56,075 bases of DNA from Candidatus Nanopelagicales bacterium (GTDB lineage Bacteria > Actinomycetota > Actinomycetes > S36-B12 > UBA5976), in contig JAOATY010000015.1 in NCBI GenBank assembly GCA_030157865.1, positions 6,888 through 62,962 of the forward strand. The letters are read 5' to 3'. This document shows positions 34,229 through 43,971 of this stretch, in pieces (positions within the stretch are counted from its first letter, which is position 1; the number at the start of each line of letters is the position of its first letter). The notes under the pieces are model-generated. The model had not been told where the DNA came from. It searched no databases and saw only the letters and a program-made list of their open reading frames with translations. The position numbers were made by a program, and so were the translations under genes.

Positions 34229-36613
34229 CTAGAGATCACCAGTTCGCTGCAGATTCTGGAAAGCAAACCAACCAGGAATGGTTGGAATCCAGAACGTCAT
34301 TAAGCGGAATACCAAGGTTGCGGAAATTGCGATGCCTGGATCGATTCCAGCTGCAGTAAGACCGGCAGCAAGGGCGGCTTCAACGGCTCCCAAACCACCA
34401 GGAGTTGGCGCGGCTTGACCGACAACCGAACCTGCCAAATAGACCAATGCAATCGCAGCTACGGATGCATCTGTAGTGAAGGCGCGAACCGAGGCGACTA
34501 AGCATGCGCAGTAAGCGATGTTTAGGAGCAATACGCCAAATACTCCGGTTACCAGCTTTGCTGGTTGATTAGCCAGCGAGGAAAGCCGGGGCAGTACCTG
34601 GGAAAAAATCGGCTGAATCTTTTCAGTTGCCCAACGCCGCACATTAGGAATCGTGAACAGAGCCGAAGCTGAAAGCGCAACCACCAAGAACACGATGATT
34701 GCGGTGCGCGGTGGGCGGAAGGAAAAGTCGCTTGAAGTTCCAGCCACAATTACCGCAATAAAGAGCAAAAAAATGTGACTAAAAAAGGCCATTGCTTGGG
34801 CAACTGCAACGCTGGCCCCAGCTAATGCGGTGTGCATACCTTGCTTTGAAAGGTACCTAACATTGATTGCAACAGACCCCAAGGTTGGCGGGGCTACCAA
34901 AGTTGCAAACGATGCAGCCCATTGAGCCTGGAAAGTTTTCCAAAAGGAAAGTCGCTCGGGAACAACACCAGAAAGAGCTAACGTCGCCGCAACGTAAGTG
35001 AGCGCAGAAAAACCTAAACCAATTAATAGCCAGCTTGTGTTGGCAACTCGGAATACCTCAGCGAAATTGACCTGACCGAGTTGCGTTAATAGAAGGTAAG
35101 CCGCAATGGTTCCAGCAAAGATGGTTACTAAAGTTCTTGGCTTTACTCGCTCAATTTCAATTTCTTCGACATCAGTTTCGGGAAGGTTCTGCAAAATTGT
35201 GGCGCGAAGCGTTGTAAGCAATTCGCGATTTTCTTTTAGCTGGGCACGAGTGTTTGGTGAAAGTGCAACCGGTTGCAAGGCAGGCAAAGCGCGGGCCAGG
35301 CCAGCATCTCCTAACACAACCCGACCGGCTTGAATTGCGCGAACTGGATCAGCAGCAAGGGAAAGTGTTACGAGTGCTTCCGCAAGATCAATTCGTAGTA
35401 AAACTTCAGAAGCAGCAATCGTTCCGTCTTCAAGACCTTGAATGTAAACCTTGCCGTCGTTTGCCTGCAAGAAGTTTTCTGCGATCAAAGCGCGATGTGC
35501 GATTCGAGCGGACTGTAAATCGCGCACGATTTCCCAGGCCCCAGCAAGCTCGGCATCGCCCAGCGTGTGCCCAACTGAATCAAAGGTACGACCTGGAACA
35601 TGTTGAAATGCAAGTACTGCAGCATCTGGTCCAACTTCGGCAACTGCAATTAAGTGTTGCGTTGGAATTCCAGCAGTAGAGATTGCCCAGCTGTTAAGTG
35701 CGATTCTTTCAAGGCGCCGGCGCATTGAAGTTCCAGAACCTGCGGAATCATCGCGTAGTCGTACGGAACGATAAATTGCTTGAGCTAAACCAGCGCCTTC
35801 GAGGTCGCGATCTAACACAATCAAATCAATGCGCTGGCCATCAGTTGTGCTGGCATCGTATTTTCGACCAGACTCTAAAACTTCCGCAGCGCGAAGCAAA
35901 GTTAACGGTAAACCAAGTGCTGTCATTGCCTTTGCAATTTCATTACCTGATGGGCGAGTGGTGTCAGTTCCAAGTAAGTAGCGAATCAATAAACCAGTTG
36001 CCCAACCAGCAAGTAATGAAATACCAAGACCAGCAGCGGTCACACCACCACTGACAATGTTTGCCAAAGCAATCGAGCCGATAACAATTCCGGCAACTAC
36101 ATTCCATCGTGGGCGAGACATGATTCGAGCCACGGTTGTGAAGGCAGCTAAACCACCAACAACAATGCTGAATGGAACCGCAGTTGCGGGATCGGTAGTG
36201 CCAGCGAACGTGAGAAGCAATCTCTCAGATCCCGACTGAATCAACGCCCACGAAGAAGTTGAAAGAATTACAACGGTCACCAACAGAGCAGCAATTGATT
36301 CAACGAGTTGGCGGGTGCGCTTTCGAATCAATAGATCAAGCGCAGCAGCGGCTGGAAAAATCAGTGCACCGAAACCACTGACCAAGTTTGTGATCAGAAT
36401 GATTGGTCCCGGCAATCGATTAGCGCCTTGTGAAATGTCTTGATCGATTCCAGTCGTTGTACTTTGAGCCAGAAACGCTAAAAGGCCGACAACAACAATC
36501 GCGATAACCGTGAAGGCAAAGCGAGCTAGGTCGGCTGGTCGACGCAATCGACGATCTATGACTGCGTCTTCGATGACCAATGTTGAGTTAGATGCCGTTG
36601 GTGCCACGGACAT
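34229..36613 (-). CDS. UPF0104 (LPG synthase TM domain) membrane protein with degenerate kinase-like domain
   Basis: A 794-aa three-part protein. The N-terminal membrane part has about six helices (25-215). A soluble kinase-like middle (about 220-470) carries HRALIAENFLQANDGKVYIQ where active kinases show HRD...N and DFG; the catalytic Asp of HRD is Ala and the DFG motif is replaced by GLEDG. The C-terminal membrane part (about 490-790) matches UPF0104/AglD-MprF flippase-like domains, with GGLGAVEAALAAGL. It may flip or modify a lipid, with the middle domain as a pseudokinase or nucleotide sensor. Similar three-part proteins occur beside moeZ in other actinobacteria. Confidence 0.8.
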   Translation of the reverse strand: MSVAPTASNSTLVIEDAVIDRRLRRPADLARFAFTVIAIVVVGLLAFLAQSTTTGIDQDISQGANRLPGPIILITNLVSGFGALIFPAAAALDLLIRKRTRQLVESIAALLVTVVILSTSSWALIQSGSERLLLTFAGTTDPATAVPFSIVVGGLAAFTTVARIMSRPRWNVVAGIVIGSIALANIVSGGVTAAGLGISLLAGWATGLLIRYLLGTDTTRPSGNEIAKAMTALGLPLTLLRAAEVLESGRKYDASTTDGQRIDLIVLDRDLEGAGLAQAIYRSVRLRDDSAGSGTSMRRRLERIALNSWAISTAGIPTQHLIAVAEVGPDAAVLAFQHVPGRTFDSVGHTLGDAELAGAWEIVRDLQSARIAHRALIAENFLQANDGKVYIQGLEDGTIAASEVLLRIDLAEALVTLSLAADPVRAIQAGRVVLGDAGLARALPALQPVALSPNTRAQLKENRELLTTLRATILQNLPETDVEEIEIERVKPRTLVTIFAGTIAAYLLLTQLGQVNFAEVFRVANTSWLLIGLGFSALTYVAATLALSGVVPERLSFWKTFQAQWAASFATLVAPPTLGSVAINVRYLSKQGMHTALAGASVAVAQAMAFFSHIFLLFIAVIVAGTSSDFSFRPPRTAIIVFLVVALSASALFTIPNVRRWATEKIQPIFSQVLPRLSSLANQPAKLVTGVFGVLLLNIAYCACLVASVRAFTTDASVAAIALVYLAGSVVGQAAPTPGGLGAVEAALAAGLTAAGIDPGIAISATLVFRLMTFWIPTIPGWFAFQNLQRTGDL

Positions 36614-36727
36614 CCCCCAATCAAAAGGCCAATTAAAAGTACTTACTCCAATAATCTTGCCTTAATAATCGGGGAATGCGAAAGCCTGCCGCAGATTTGT
36701 CACTGGTACATGGTGGAATAAGGAGCA

Positions 36728-39700
36728 ATGACTCGCTTAATCCTTGATCGCACCCCGGCATTGCCTTATGTTGCGCCGATCCTTGATGAGGACCAACTTC
36801 GCGTTGTGAATCATCGACATGGGGCAATGCGTGTTCTCGCGGGTCCAGGTACGGGCAAAACCACCACTTTGGTCGCGGCAATGGCGGCTCGACTTTCAGG
36901 ACCAGATGCGTTGCATCCAAATCAAGTGCTTGGTTTAACGTTTGGCCGTCGCGCGGCAATTGATTGGCGCGATCAAGTTACTGCGGCTGTTGGCGGTGGC
37001 GTAGTGCCACTTGTGAGCACGTTCCATTCCTTTTGTTACGCCTTAGTCAGACAGTTCCAATCTGATGAAGCCTATGTTTCGGCAACTCGACTATTGTCCG
37101 GCCCTGAACAACAAGTTAGATCCCGACAACTTTTTGCGGATGCAATTACTGACCAAAGACTTAATTGGCCAGAAGATTTAATGCCAGCAGTTGGCACCAG
37201 GGGATTAGCTGAAGAAATTCGCGCAGTTATGTCGCGCACTCGATCGCACATCATGGATCCCGAAGATTTAGTAAGACTTGGCAACGAAACTGGAAGACAA
37301 ACTTGGGCATCAATTGGTGTCTTCATGGATGAGTATTTAGATGTCTTGGATGCGGAAGGCGTTTTAGATTACTCAGAGTTAATTCATCGCGCCGTTCTAT
37401 TAAGTCATCGCCCAGACGTCCAGGAATATTTACACAAAACATTTAGTGCAATTTATGTTGATGAATATCAAGACACCGACCCAGGCCAAGTTGCGCTACT
37501 TAAGGCAATGGTCAACGTTGATAGCGCATTAGTTATTGTCGGCGATGTTGATCAAGCCATCTATGGATTCCGTGGCGCGGATGAAGCCGGCATCAGAAAC
37601 TTTGAAACAGAATTTGAATCGGTATTTGCTAAGCCGGTTGAAAACGTTGTACTTTCAACTTGTCGCCGCTTCGGCGCAGAGATCCGATCCGCTGCAAGTG
37701 CAGTGATTGGTGATCGAATTCCAGCCGGCTTCAATTCAGTTGATATAAATAAGCACCGCAATCCAAAATGCATTTCTGAAAATATTGGCGAACTTAAGAT
37801 CAAAACATTTGATTCACCTGGTGCCGAGGCATCGCATATTGCAGACCTGATTGCCCGAGCTCATGCAAATGAAAACTTGCAATGGTCGGATTTCGCAGTG
37901 ATTGTTCGATCTGCGGTCGTTTCCATCCCAACCATTTACCGAGCATTCGTTGCCGCCGGAATTCCGGTTGAAGTTGCTGCTGATGAAATTCCACTTCATC
38001 AAGACCCAGCTGTCTCACCATTAGTCACTGCACTTCGCATTATCGATAACCAAAGGCATGCCACCGTTGAAGTCGTTGCAGATTTACTTAGTGGACCATT
38101 GGCCACAATCGATCCAGTTGACCTAAGGCGATTTGGCAGTTACCTGCGTATGGCCGATCGAACCGCGGATCATGCACCGCGGCCAGCTTTAGTGCTAATC
38201 GGCGAAGCACTGCTTGACCCAAAGCTGTTACTTGATGTGCCACCTGGCAGACACGATTCAGTCGTCGCTGCGATTCAAAAAATCGGAACTGTCCTAATTG
38301 ACGCTCGCAAGCAAATGCAATCAGGAGCCAGTCCGCATGAAGTTCTTTGGAGCATATGGCAGGGAACTTCATGGCCAACGCGACTGCAAGAGCAAGCATT
38401 GGGATTTGGTACCCAAAGCACTCGTGCGCATCGAGATCTTGATGCAATATGTTCACTGTTTGATTTAGCGAATCGATTCGTTGCCCGAGGTAGAGGCAAA
38501 GATTTAACTAATTTCCTGGACGAAATTGAAGCCCAAGAGATTCCAGCTGAAGCGTTAGCCGAGAACGATGTTCGCAATGATTCGGTTCGGTTATTAACTG
38601 CGCACCGATCTAAAGGCTTGCAGTGGAAGTATGTAGTGGTCGCTGGGGCACAAGAAGAACTTTGGCCAGATCTTCGCCAACATCAGACTTTGCTCCAGTC
38701 AGATCGCATCGGTCCAAATTCGGAGTTGATGCCACTGACTATGCGTGAGTTACTTGCCCAAGAACGAAGACTGTTTTATGTGGCCCTCACCCGCGCAATG
38801 CAAACCCTAATCATTACAGCCACTGACACTTCAGTTCGTGACGATGGCGTAGTACCAACCAGATTCATTACAGACATCGTTGAGACAATGCCACAGGTTG
38901 TTGTGGAGCACACTTCTGGTCGCCCTAAGAGACCACTTAGCCCTGAAGGTGTAATCGCAAATTTGCGAAGGATGATTAGTTCGCCTGACACCTCCGAAGC
39001 ACTCAAACTTGCCGCCGCAAATCGTCTTGCGAAACTACGCGAAACTCATGGGGCGTTGTTCTTCCATGCTGACCCAGATAAATGGTGGGGAGTCTTAGAG
39101 CCGACTCAGAATTTGCGACCCGCTAATTCGCAAGTATCAATTTCAGCTTCCGGAATTACTGCGATTGAACATTGTCCAGCTCAGTGGTTCTTGGAGCGAA
39201 AGCTAAATGCACTTTCGCAATCGGCAACTCCAATGATTTTTGGAAACGCTTTGCACGCCATCGCACAAGGCTTATCTTCAGGCGAACTCGAGTATGACAT
39301 CTCAGTAATTGATGAGCAGTTGGATCGACTCTGGCCAGGAATGGGATACGAAGCGGAATGGGAGAGTTCACGTGAACGAACTGCCGCTCATGATGCTTCA
39401 GTACGTCTCTTAACTTGGATGCTGAGTCATAAAGATCAGACCAGCATCACTGAGTCGGAACTTTCTTGGAAGACCAAAATTGACGTTGAATCGCCAGATG
39501 GTGGCTTACGTGAAGTAGATATTGCAATTACGGGTCGAGCAGATCGAATTGAATTTACTGAAGACGGAATCATGATTTTTGATTTCAAAACAAGTAAAGA
39601 GGCCAAGAAGAACAAGGACTTGTTTAAGGATGTCCAGCTAGCCCTTTATGCGTTTTTGTTAGAGCACGGAAACTTCACGCAAGAAGACGTGGTTACAAAG

Positions 39701-39970
39701 CGGGAACCAAATCAATCAGTGCAAGGTGCTGCTTTAGTTCAATTGCGCGTTGGCGAAAAGGACAACTCAGATCTTGCTTTAGTTCAACAAGTTTCGCCTG
39801 AAACTCATGATGAAAATTCGGCTACGCCACTTGACCAAAGAATTGGGCAAGCTGCACTAGTAGTTCTAGACGAACAGTACGAAGCGCGTTATGAGGAACA
39901 AAAATGCAAACTTTGTAAAGTTCGAACACTTTGTCCGGCAACACCTGAAGGAAAGCAGGTGTTCTCGTGA
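36728..39970 (+). CDS. adnA: UvrD-like helicase / RecB-type nuclease with Fe-S cysteines (AdnA-like)
   Basis: A 1080-aa SF1 motor-nuclease. Motor motifs are Walker A AGPGTGKTT (38-46), YVDEYQDTDPGQ and TAHRSKGLQW with LFYVALTRA. The C-terminal PD-(D/E)XK domain has GRADRIEFTEDGIMIFDFKT with the metal-binding Asp and the Asp-x-Lys catalytic pair. A Cys (ITAIEHCPAQWFLERK) plus the C-terminal CKLCKVRTLCP supply four cysteines for an AddB-like [4Fe-4S] cluster. It resects double-strand breaks with its partner. The 3' end overlaps the next start by 4 nt (GTGA), so the subunits are coupled. The adnA/adnB assignment follows gene order. Confidence 0.88.
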   Translation: MTRLILDRTPALPYVAPILDEDQLRVVNHRHGAMRVLAGPGTGKTTTLVAAMAARLSGPDALHPNQVLGLTFGRRAAIDWRDQVTAAVGGGVVPLVSTFHSFCYALVRQFQSDEAYVSATRLLSGPEQQVRSRQLFADAITDQRLNWPEDLMPAVGTRGLAEEIRAVMSRTRSHIMDPEDLVRLGNETGRQTWASIGVFMDEYLDVLDAEGVLDYSELIHRAVLLSHRPDVQEYLHKTFSAIYVDEYQDTDPGQVALLKAMVNVDSALVIVGDVDQAIYGFRGADEAGIRNFETEFESVFAKPVENVVLSTCRRFGAEIRSAASAVIGDRIPAGFNSVDINKHRNPKCISENIGELKIKTFDSPGAEASHIADLIARAHANENLQWSDFAVIVRSAVVSIPTIYRAFVAAGIPVEVAADEIPLHQDPAVSPLVTALRIIDNQRHATVEVVADLLSGPLATIDPVDLRRFGSYLRMADRTADHAPRPALVLIGEALLDPKLLLDVPPGRHDSVVAAIQKIGTVLIDARKQMQSGASPHEVLWSIWQGTSWPTRLQEQALGFGTQSTRAHRDLDAICSLFDLANRFVARGRGKDLTNFLDEIEAQEIPAEALAENDVRNDSVRLLTAHRSKGLQWKYVVVAGAQEELWPDLRQHQTLLQSDRIGPNSELMPLTMRELLAQERRLFYVALTRAMQTLIITATDTSVRDDGVVPTRFITDIVETMPQVVVEHTSGRPKRPLSPEGVIANLRRMISSPDTSEALKLAAANRLAKLRETHGALFFHADPDKWWGVLEPTQNLRPANSQVSISASGITAIEHCPAQWFLERKLNALSQSATPMIFGNALHAIAQGLSSGELEYDISVIDEQLDRLWPGMGYEAEWESSRERTAAHDASVRLLTWMLSHKDQTSITESELSWKTKIDVESPDGGLREVDIAITGRADRIEFTEDGIMIFDFKTSKEAKKNKDLFKDVQLALYAFLLEHGNFTQEDVVTKREPNQSVQGAALVQLRVGEKDNSDLALVQQVSPETHDENSATPLDQRIGQAALVVLDEQYEARYEEQKCKLCKVRTLCPATPEGKQVFS

Positions 39971-42900
39971 AAGAAATTACAACAACGGATTTAACAAAAG
40001 TTTTAGGATTCAATCCAAGTGCTGAACAGTTAGCCGCAATCGTTTCGCCCTTAGAGCCAAGCATGATTGTTGCAGGTGCCGGAACTGGAAAAACTACGGT
40101 TATGGCTGGGCGAATTGCCTGGTTAATCATGACGCAACAAGTCGCGCCGGATCGAATTCTTGGCCTTACCTTCACAACCAAGGCTGCAAACGAATTGCTG
40201 ACGCGAGTTCGAAGTTTCTTGCCAGCTGCACTTAAATACTTGCCAGATGAATCTGCCTTCGCAGACTTAGGCGAGCCAGTGATTTCGACCTACAACGCTT
40301 TTGGTTCCCGCTTGCTAAAAGAACATGCACTTCGACTGGGTCTAGAGCCGGATGCTCGAGTAGTTGTTGATGCAACTCGATATCAACTGGCGATGCGGGT
40401 TGTTTGTGAATCGAATTATGACCTTGGCGGACTTGGCTACAGCCCAACAACAGCCGTCACAGAAATGTTAAAACTAGACGAACAATGTTCTAACTATTTA
40501 GTTGATCCAAATCAAATCGTTGAAAAGGATTCACAGCGCCTAGTAGGTCTTGAGCAAATCGAAAAGAAGCAAGAACTAACACATGACATGATCAAGACTT
40601 GCCAAAAGCGAATTGCCCTTGCCAAGTTAGTCATTGATTTTAGGCAAGCGAAGATTTCAAACGATGTAATTGATTACGCTGATCAAATTCGTCTAGCTGC
40701 TCAAGCGGCACAGAGTTCACAACCAATGCGAGACATCCTGAAAGAACAGTTCCACGTTGTTTTGCTGGATGAGTATCAGGACACTTCGTTGTCGCAAAAA
40801 GTTTTGCTACAAGAACTTTTTGGTCACGGACATCCAGTAATGGCTGTTGGAGATCCTTGCCAAGCGATTTATGGTTGGCGTGGGGCCGAAATCACCAACA
40901 TGGAAAACTTCAAAACTGAATTTGAACGAAATGTTGCTGGGAATTGGGAGCCGGCCCAGATTTATAAGTTAACGGCGAACCGACGTTCAGGAAACAACAT
41001 CTTGACTGCCGCTAATTCACTTAGTAATAAATTGCGTGAGATTCACCCAGAGATTGTTGAACTGGTAACTGCGGATGATGCAAAACCAAAGGGCGAAATC
41101 CACACTGCACTACTTCAAACCTTTGCTGATGAAGTTGAGTGGGTTGCCGATCAAATTTCTAAAGTTAAGCCAGTCAAGAGCTGGAATGAAGTTGCGGTCT
41201 TATTGCGCGAGAAAAAGAATGCTCAGTACTACGTTGAAGCGTTGGAAGCTCGGGGGATTCCAGTGCAGGTTGTTGACCCAGGTGCGCTGGTCAATCTTCC
41301 TGAAGTTCGCGAAGTAGTTAGCTATCTCGAAGCAATCTACGATCCGACTGCAAATTCAGCATTGGCTCGAATTTTGCTAAGCCCTCGTTGGCAAATCGGC
41401 TCCCGTGATCTGGCCATTCTTGGAAGGCATGCCGCTGAACTAGTTCGCGTTGATGTCACCCCGGAAATGCCTATCGATGTTCAGCTCGATCACATAGTTT
41501 CCGCAGTAGATAAATCTCAGCGCGTGAGTTTGCTCGATGCGCTTGAACTTGTGGCCGAAGAAGAGTCACTTCCATACTCACCTGAGGCACGAGTGCGCCT
41601 AATTGAATTAGCTGCCCAGCTGCGCACCTTAAGAAAGTTTTGCAATGAGTCGGCAATCGATTTGATTTCCCGAATCATTCGCGTCACTGGCATCGGAATT
41701 GAATCGATGATTATCAATTCACCCGAAGGTTCCACTCATTTTGATCGCCTTGCTGCCTTGATCGACTTGGCTGGAAATTTCCGAAATCTTGATGGCGACT
41801 CAAGTGTTGCCGCTTTCTTGGAATACCTACGAACCGGTCAAAGGTTTAACTCACTCGTTGAAGCGGATGTAACGCTTAGCGACAATGCCGTAATTGTGAT
41901 GTCAGTGCATAAATCTAAAGGCCTTGAATTCCCAATAGTTGTAGTGCCTGATTTAACGGTTGGCGTTTTCCCATCAACTCCTAAGGATCGTCATTGGCCA
42001 AAGAATGCCTTCCGCATTCCGCCCGATGCGCTTGGCGCTCCAATCAATCCGCTACTCCCTGAATTTCCAAGTGCAACTGGTCCACGTGGTGTTGATTTCA
42101 AGGCCTTCACAACCGCAGCTGGTGAACTTGCCACGATTGATGAGCGACGACTTGCTTATGTAGCCATTACGCGAGCGGAACAAAAAGTCATTGCGAGTGG
42201 ATCTTGGTGGGGTCCAACCCAATCTAAGCGACGTGGGCCGAGCGACTTCCTAATCGATTTACATAATGGTGCAACCAATCCGGATGTGTGGACCGCTACT
42301 CCAGACGATGACGCTACAAATCCATTGCTGGCAGATATTCAATATTTATCTTGGCCAGCCCAGATGGAGGCGGATAAGCGGGTGCAAATCCAGCAGGAAG
42401 CCGAACTTGTAAAGTCCGCTGCAAAGACGTTGCATGATGAATCTGGATTGACGCAAGAAGAATCTGCGCTTGTTGATTCGTGGGATCAAGATATAGAAGC
42501 GCTGGTCAGCCAAGCAACTCAATATGAATCGCTCGACAGATTGGTTCGGTTACCAAGTTCGTTGTCTGCAAGTCAGTTGATTGCGTTAAACACCAACGAA
42601 GACGAATTCTTAAAATCCTTAGTTCGGCCAATGCCAAGAAAACCATCAAGTGCCGCAGATCGTGGAACCACCTTCCACTCGTGGGTAGAAACTTTCTATG
42701 GCAGAAGAACTTTGATTGACGCTGAGACATTGCCGGGCGCAATGGACGATGAAATCTACACAGACGAACAGCTTCAGGCACTTAAGACAGCGTTTGAATC
42801 CGGACCATTTGTAGATAGAACGCCGGCATCGCTGGAATTACCATTTGCTTTGGTATTGGGTGGAAGAACTTTGCGCGGCCGCTTAGATGCATTGTTCACG

Positions 42901-43134
42901 GGAACACTTGAAGACCCAACAGCAAGCGATAACTGGTTAGTAGTTGACTGGAAAACCGGAAAGCCAGGATCGGCCAATGATCTACAGTTGAGCATTTATC
43001 GCCAGGCTGCAGCGCTAACACTTGGTGTTAATCCAGATCAGGTTCAAGCGGTTTTCTATTACGTGGCTGATCAGGTAATAACCTCACCGGATACATTGCT
43101 TTCACTTGATGAGTTAAGTGAACTTATTTCGTAA
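39967..43134 (+). CDS. adnB: UvrD-like helicase / RecB-type nuclease (AdnB-like)
   Basis: A 1055-aa partner of the upstream motor-nuclease. Walker A AGAGTGKTT is at 36-44, followed by LDEYQDTSLSQK, VGDPCQAIYGWRGA, SVHKSKGLEFP and LAYVAITRA. The C-terminal nuclease has RGTTFHSWVE, LRGRLDALF and WLVVDWKTGKPG, the RecB-family metal and catalytic residues. The Fe-S cysteines seen in the partner are absent. It probably forms the heterodimer that replaces RecBCD/AddAB in actinobacteria. The start is GTG. It converges with the next gene with an 11-nt overlap. Confidence 0.88.
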   Translation: MKEITTTDLTKVLGFNPSAEQLAAIVSPLEPSMIVAGAGTGKTTVMAGRIAWLIMTQQVAPDRILGLTFTTKAANELLTRVRSFLPAALKYLPDESAFADLGEPVISTYNAFGSRLLKEHALRLGLEPDARVVVDATRYQLAMRVVCESNYDLGGLGYSPTTAVTEMLKLDEQCSNYLVDPNQIVEKDSQRLVGLEQIEKKQELTHDMIKTCQKRIALAKLVIDFRQAKISNDVIDYADQIRLAAQAAQSSQPMRDILKEQFHVVLLDEYQDTSLSQKVLLQELFGHGHPVMAVGDPCQAIYGWRGAEITNMENFKTEFERNVAGNWEPAQIYKLTANRRSGNNILTAANSLSNKLREIHPEIVELVTADDAKPKGEIHTALLQTFADEVEWVADQISKVKPVKSWNEVAVLLREKKNAQYYVEALEARGIPVQVVDPGALVNLPEVREVVSYLEAIYDPTANSALARILLSPRWQIGSRDLAILGRHAAELVRVDVTPEMPIDVQLDHIVSAVDKSQRVSLLDALELVAEEESLPYSPEARVRLIELAAQLRTLRKFCNESAIDLISRIIRVTGIGIESMIINSPEGSTHFDRLAALIDLAGNFRNLDGDSSVAAFLEYLRTGQRFNSLVEADVTLSDNAVIVMSVHKSKGLEFPIVVVPDLTVGVFPSTPKDRHWPKNAFRIPPDALGAPINPLLPEFPSATGPRGVDFKAFTTAAGELATIDERRLAYVAITRAEQKVIASGSWWGPTQSKRRGPSDFLIDLHNGATNPDVWTATPDDDATNPLLADIQYLSWPAQMEADKRVQIQQEAELVKSAAKTLHDESGLTQEESALVDSWDQDIEALVSQATQYESLDRLVRLPSSLSASQLIALNTNEDEFLKSLVRPMPRKPSSAADRGTTFHSWVETFYGRRTLIDAETLPGAMDDEIYTDEQLQALKTAFESGPFVDRTPASLELPFALVLGGRTLRGRLDALFTGTLEDPTASDNWLVVDWKTGKPGSANDLQLSIYRQAAALTLGVNPDQVQAVFYYVADQVITSPDTLLSLDELSELIS

Positions 43135-43933
43135 TTTCAACTACAAGTGCGCAGTGATCACTAATTGCTAATGCCATAACTTCAGCAGATGCTTTAGCGC
43201 GCTGAATTGTTTCTTCAGTTAGTCCGCGGGAAATTACGTGATCAAACTGAATCCGTGGCTTAAAGGTTGGGTATGTAGGTAGCTCGGCTAGCGAGTCCCA
43301 TCGAGAAACCAGCTTTGCCGTTTTTCCAGGAAGATTAAAGTCGCCAAAAATAATTACCGGATTTGAACGCGCACTTAGGTGTTTCGTTAGTTTGCGTAAC
43401 TGCTTAACGTTGAAGCCTGGAACGAAACTCAAGTGCGCTGTAGCCACGGTAAACAAACCAAGCGGAGTTTCGACATCGGCAATGATTGCTACTCGCGGCT
43501 CATCTGCAACTTTGATTACTCGCGGGCGAGGATTACTGGGAACTAGCAATGGCAAAGATAACGGTGCTGCTTTAAATCTCATGACTTCGATGTTGCTCAT
43601 TGGATATCGCGAAGCTAAGCCAACTCCATAGTGAGGTTGATCTTGCTCTTGTTCTGAATGCTCATGCGAGTGAATGTGCGAGTCAGTTGCTCCTTCCCAG
43701 GATTCACCTGGGGTACCGGTGATTGCAGGAGCGTAAACCCAATAGGGAAGTCCCATTGCGTCAGCAATTGTTTTTGTTTGATGTTCAAGGTTGCTGCGCT
43801 CTTGCTGCCTATCAACTTCTTGCAAACCAATCAGGTCTGCCGAAATGGAACTGGCAACTTGAGCAAGATCTGGTGCCTCACTTGGATCAACGAGCGCGAT
43901 TCCATGCAGCAGGTTCCAGGTAGCAACTCTCAT
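43124..43933 (-). CDS. endonuclease/exonuclease/phosphatase (EEP) family protein
   Basis: A 269-aa hydrolase of the EEP superfamily with RVATWNLLHG at the start, IGLQEVDRQQ (metal-binding Glu), GVGLASRYP, FGDFNLPG and the terminal SDHCALVVEI (catalytic Asp-His). This is a DNase-I-like fold acting on nucleic acid, lipid or inositol phosphate; the substrate cannot be read. No signal peptide is present. TAGTCT 6 nt before the ATG, next to the divergent nudC signal, suggests a leaderless start. Confidence 0.88.
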   Translation of the reverse strand: MRVATWNLLHGIALVDPSEAPDLAQVASSISADLIGLQEVDRQQERSNLEHQTKTIADAMGLPYWVYAPAITGTPGESWEGATDSHIHSHEHSEQEQDQPHYGVGLASRYPMSNIEVMRFKAAPLSLPLLVPSNPRPRVIKVADEPRVAIIADVETPLGLFTVATAHLSFVPGFNVKQLRKLTKHLSARSNPVIIFGDFNLPGKTAKLVSRWDSLAELPTYPTFKPRIQFDHVISRGLTEETIQRAKASAEVMALAISDHCALVVEITK

Positions 43934-43939
43934 ATCTGC

Positions 43940-43945
43940 AGACTA
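43940..43945 (-). promoter_or_regulatory. -10-like hexamer, leaderless start of the EEP gene
   Basis: TAGTCT on the minus strand is 6 nt before the ATG at 43933. Together with the plus-strand hexamer 43958-43963 it makes a very compact divergent promoter. Confidence 0.45.
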
Positions 43946-43957
43946 TGCGCAGGAGCG

Positions 43958-43963
43958 TAAGAT
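43958..43963 (+). promoter_or_regulatory. -10-like hexamer before nudC
   Basis: TAAGAT is 8 nt before the GTG at 43972. It supports that start over ATG 43945, which would lie upstream of the hexamer. Confidence 0.4.
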
Positions 43964-43971
43964 CGCTATTT

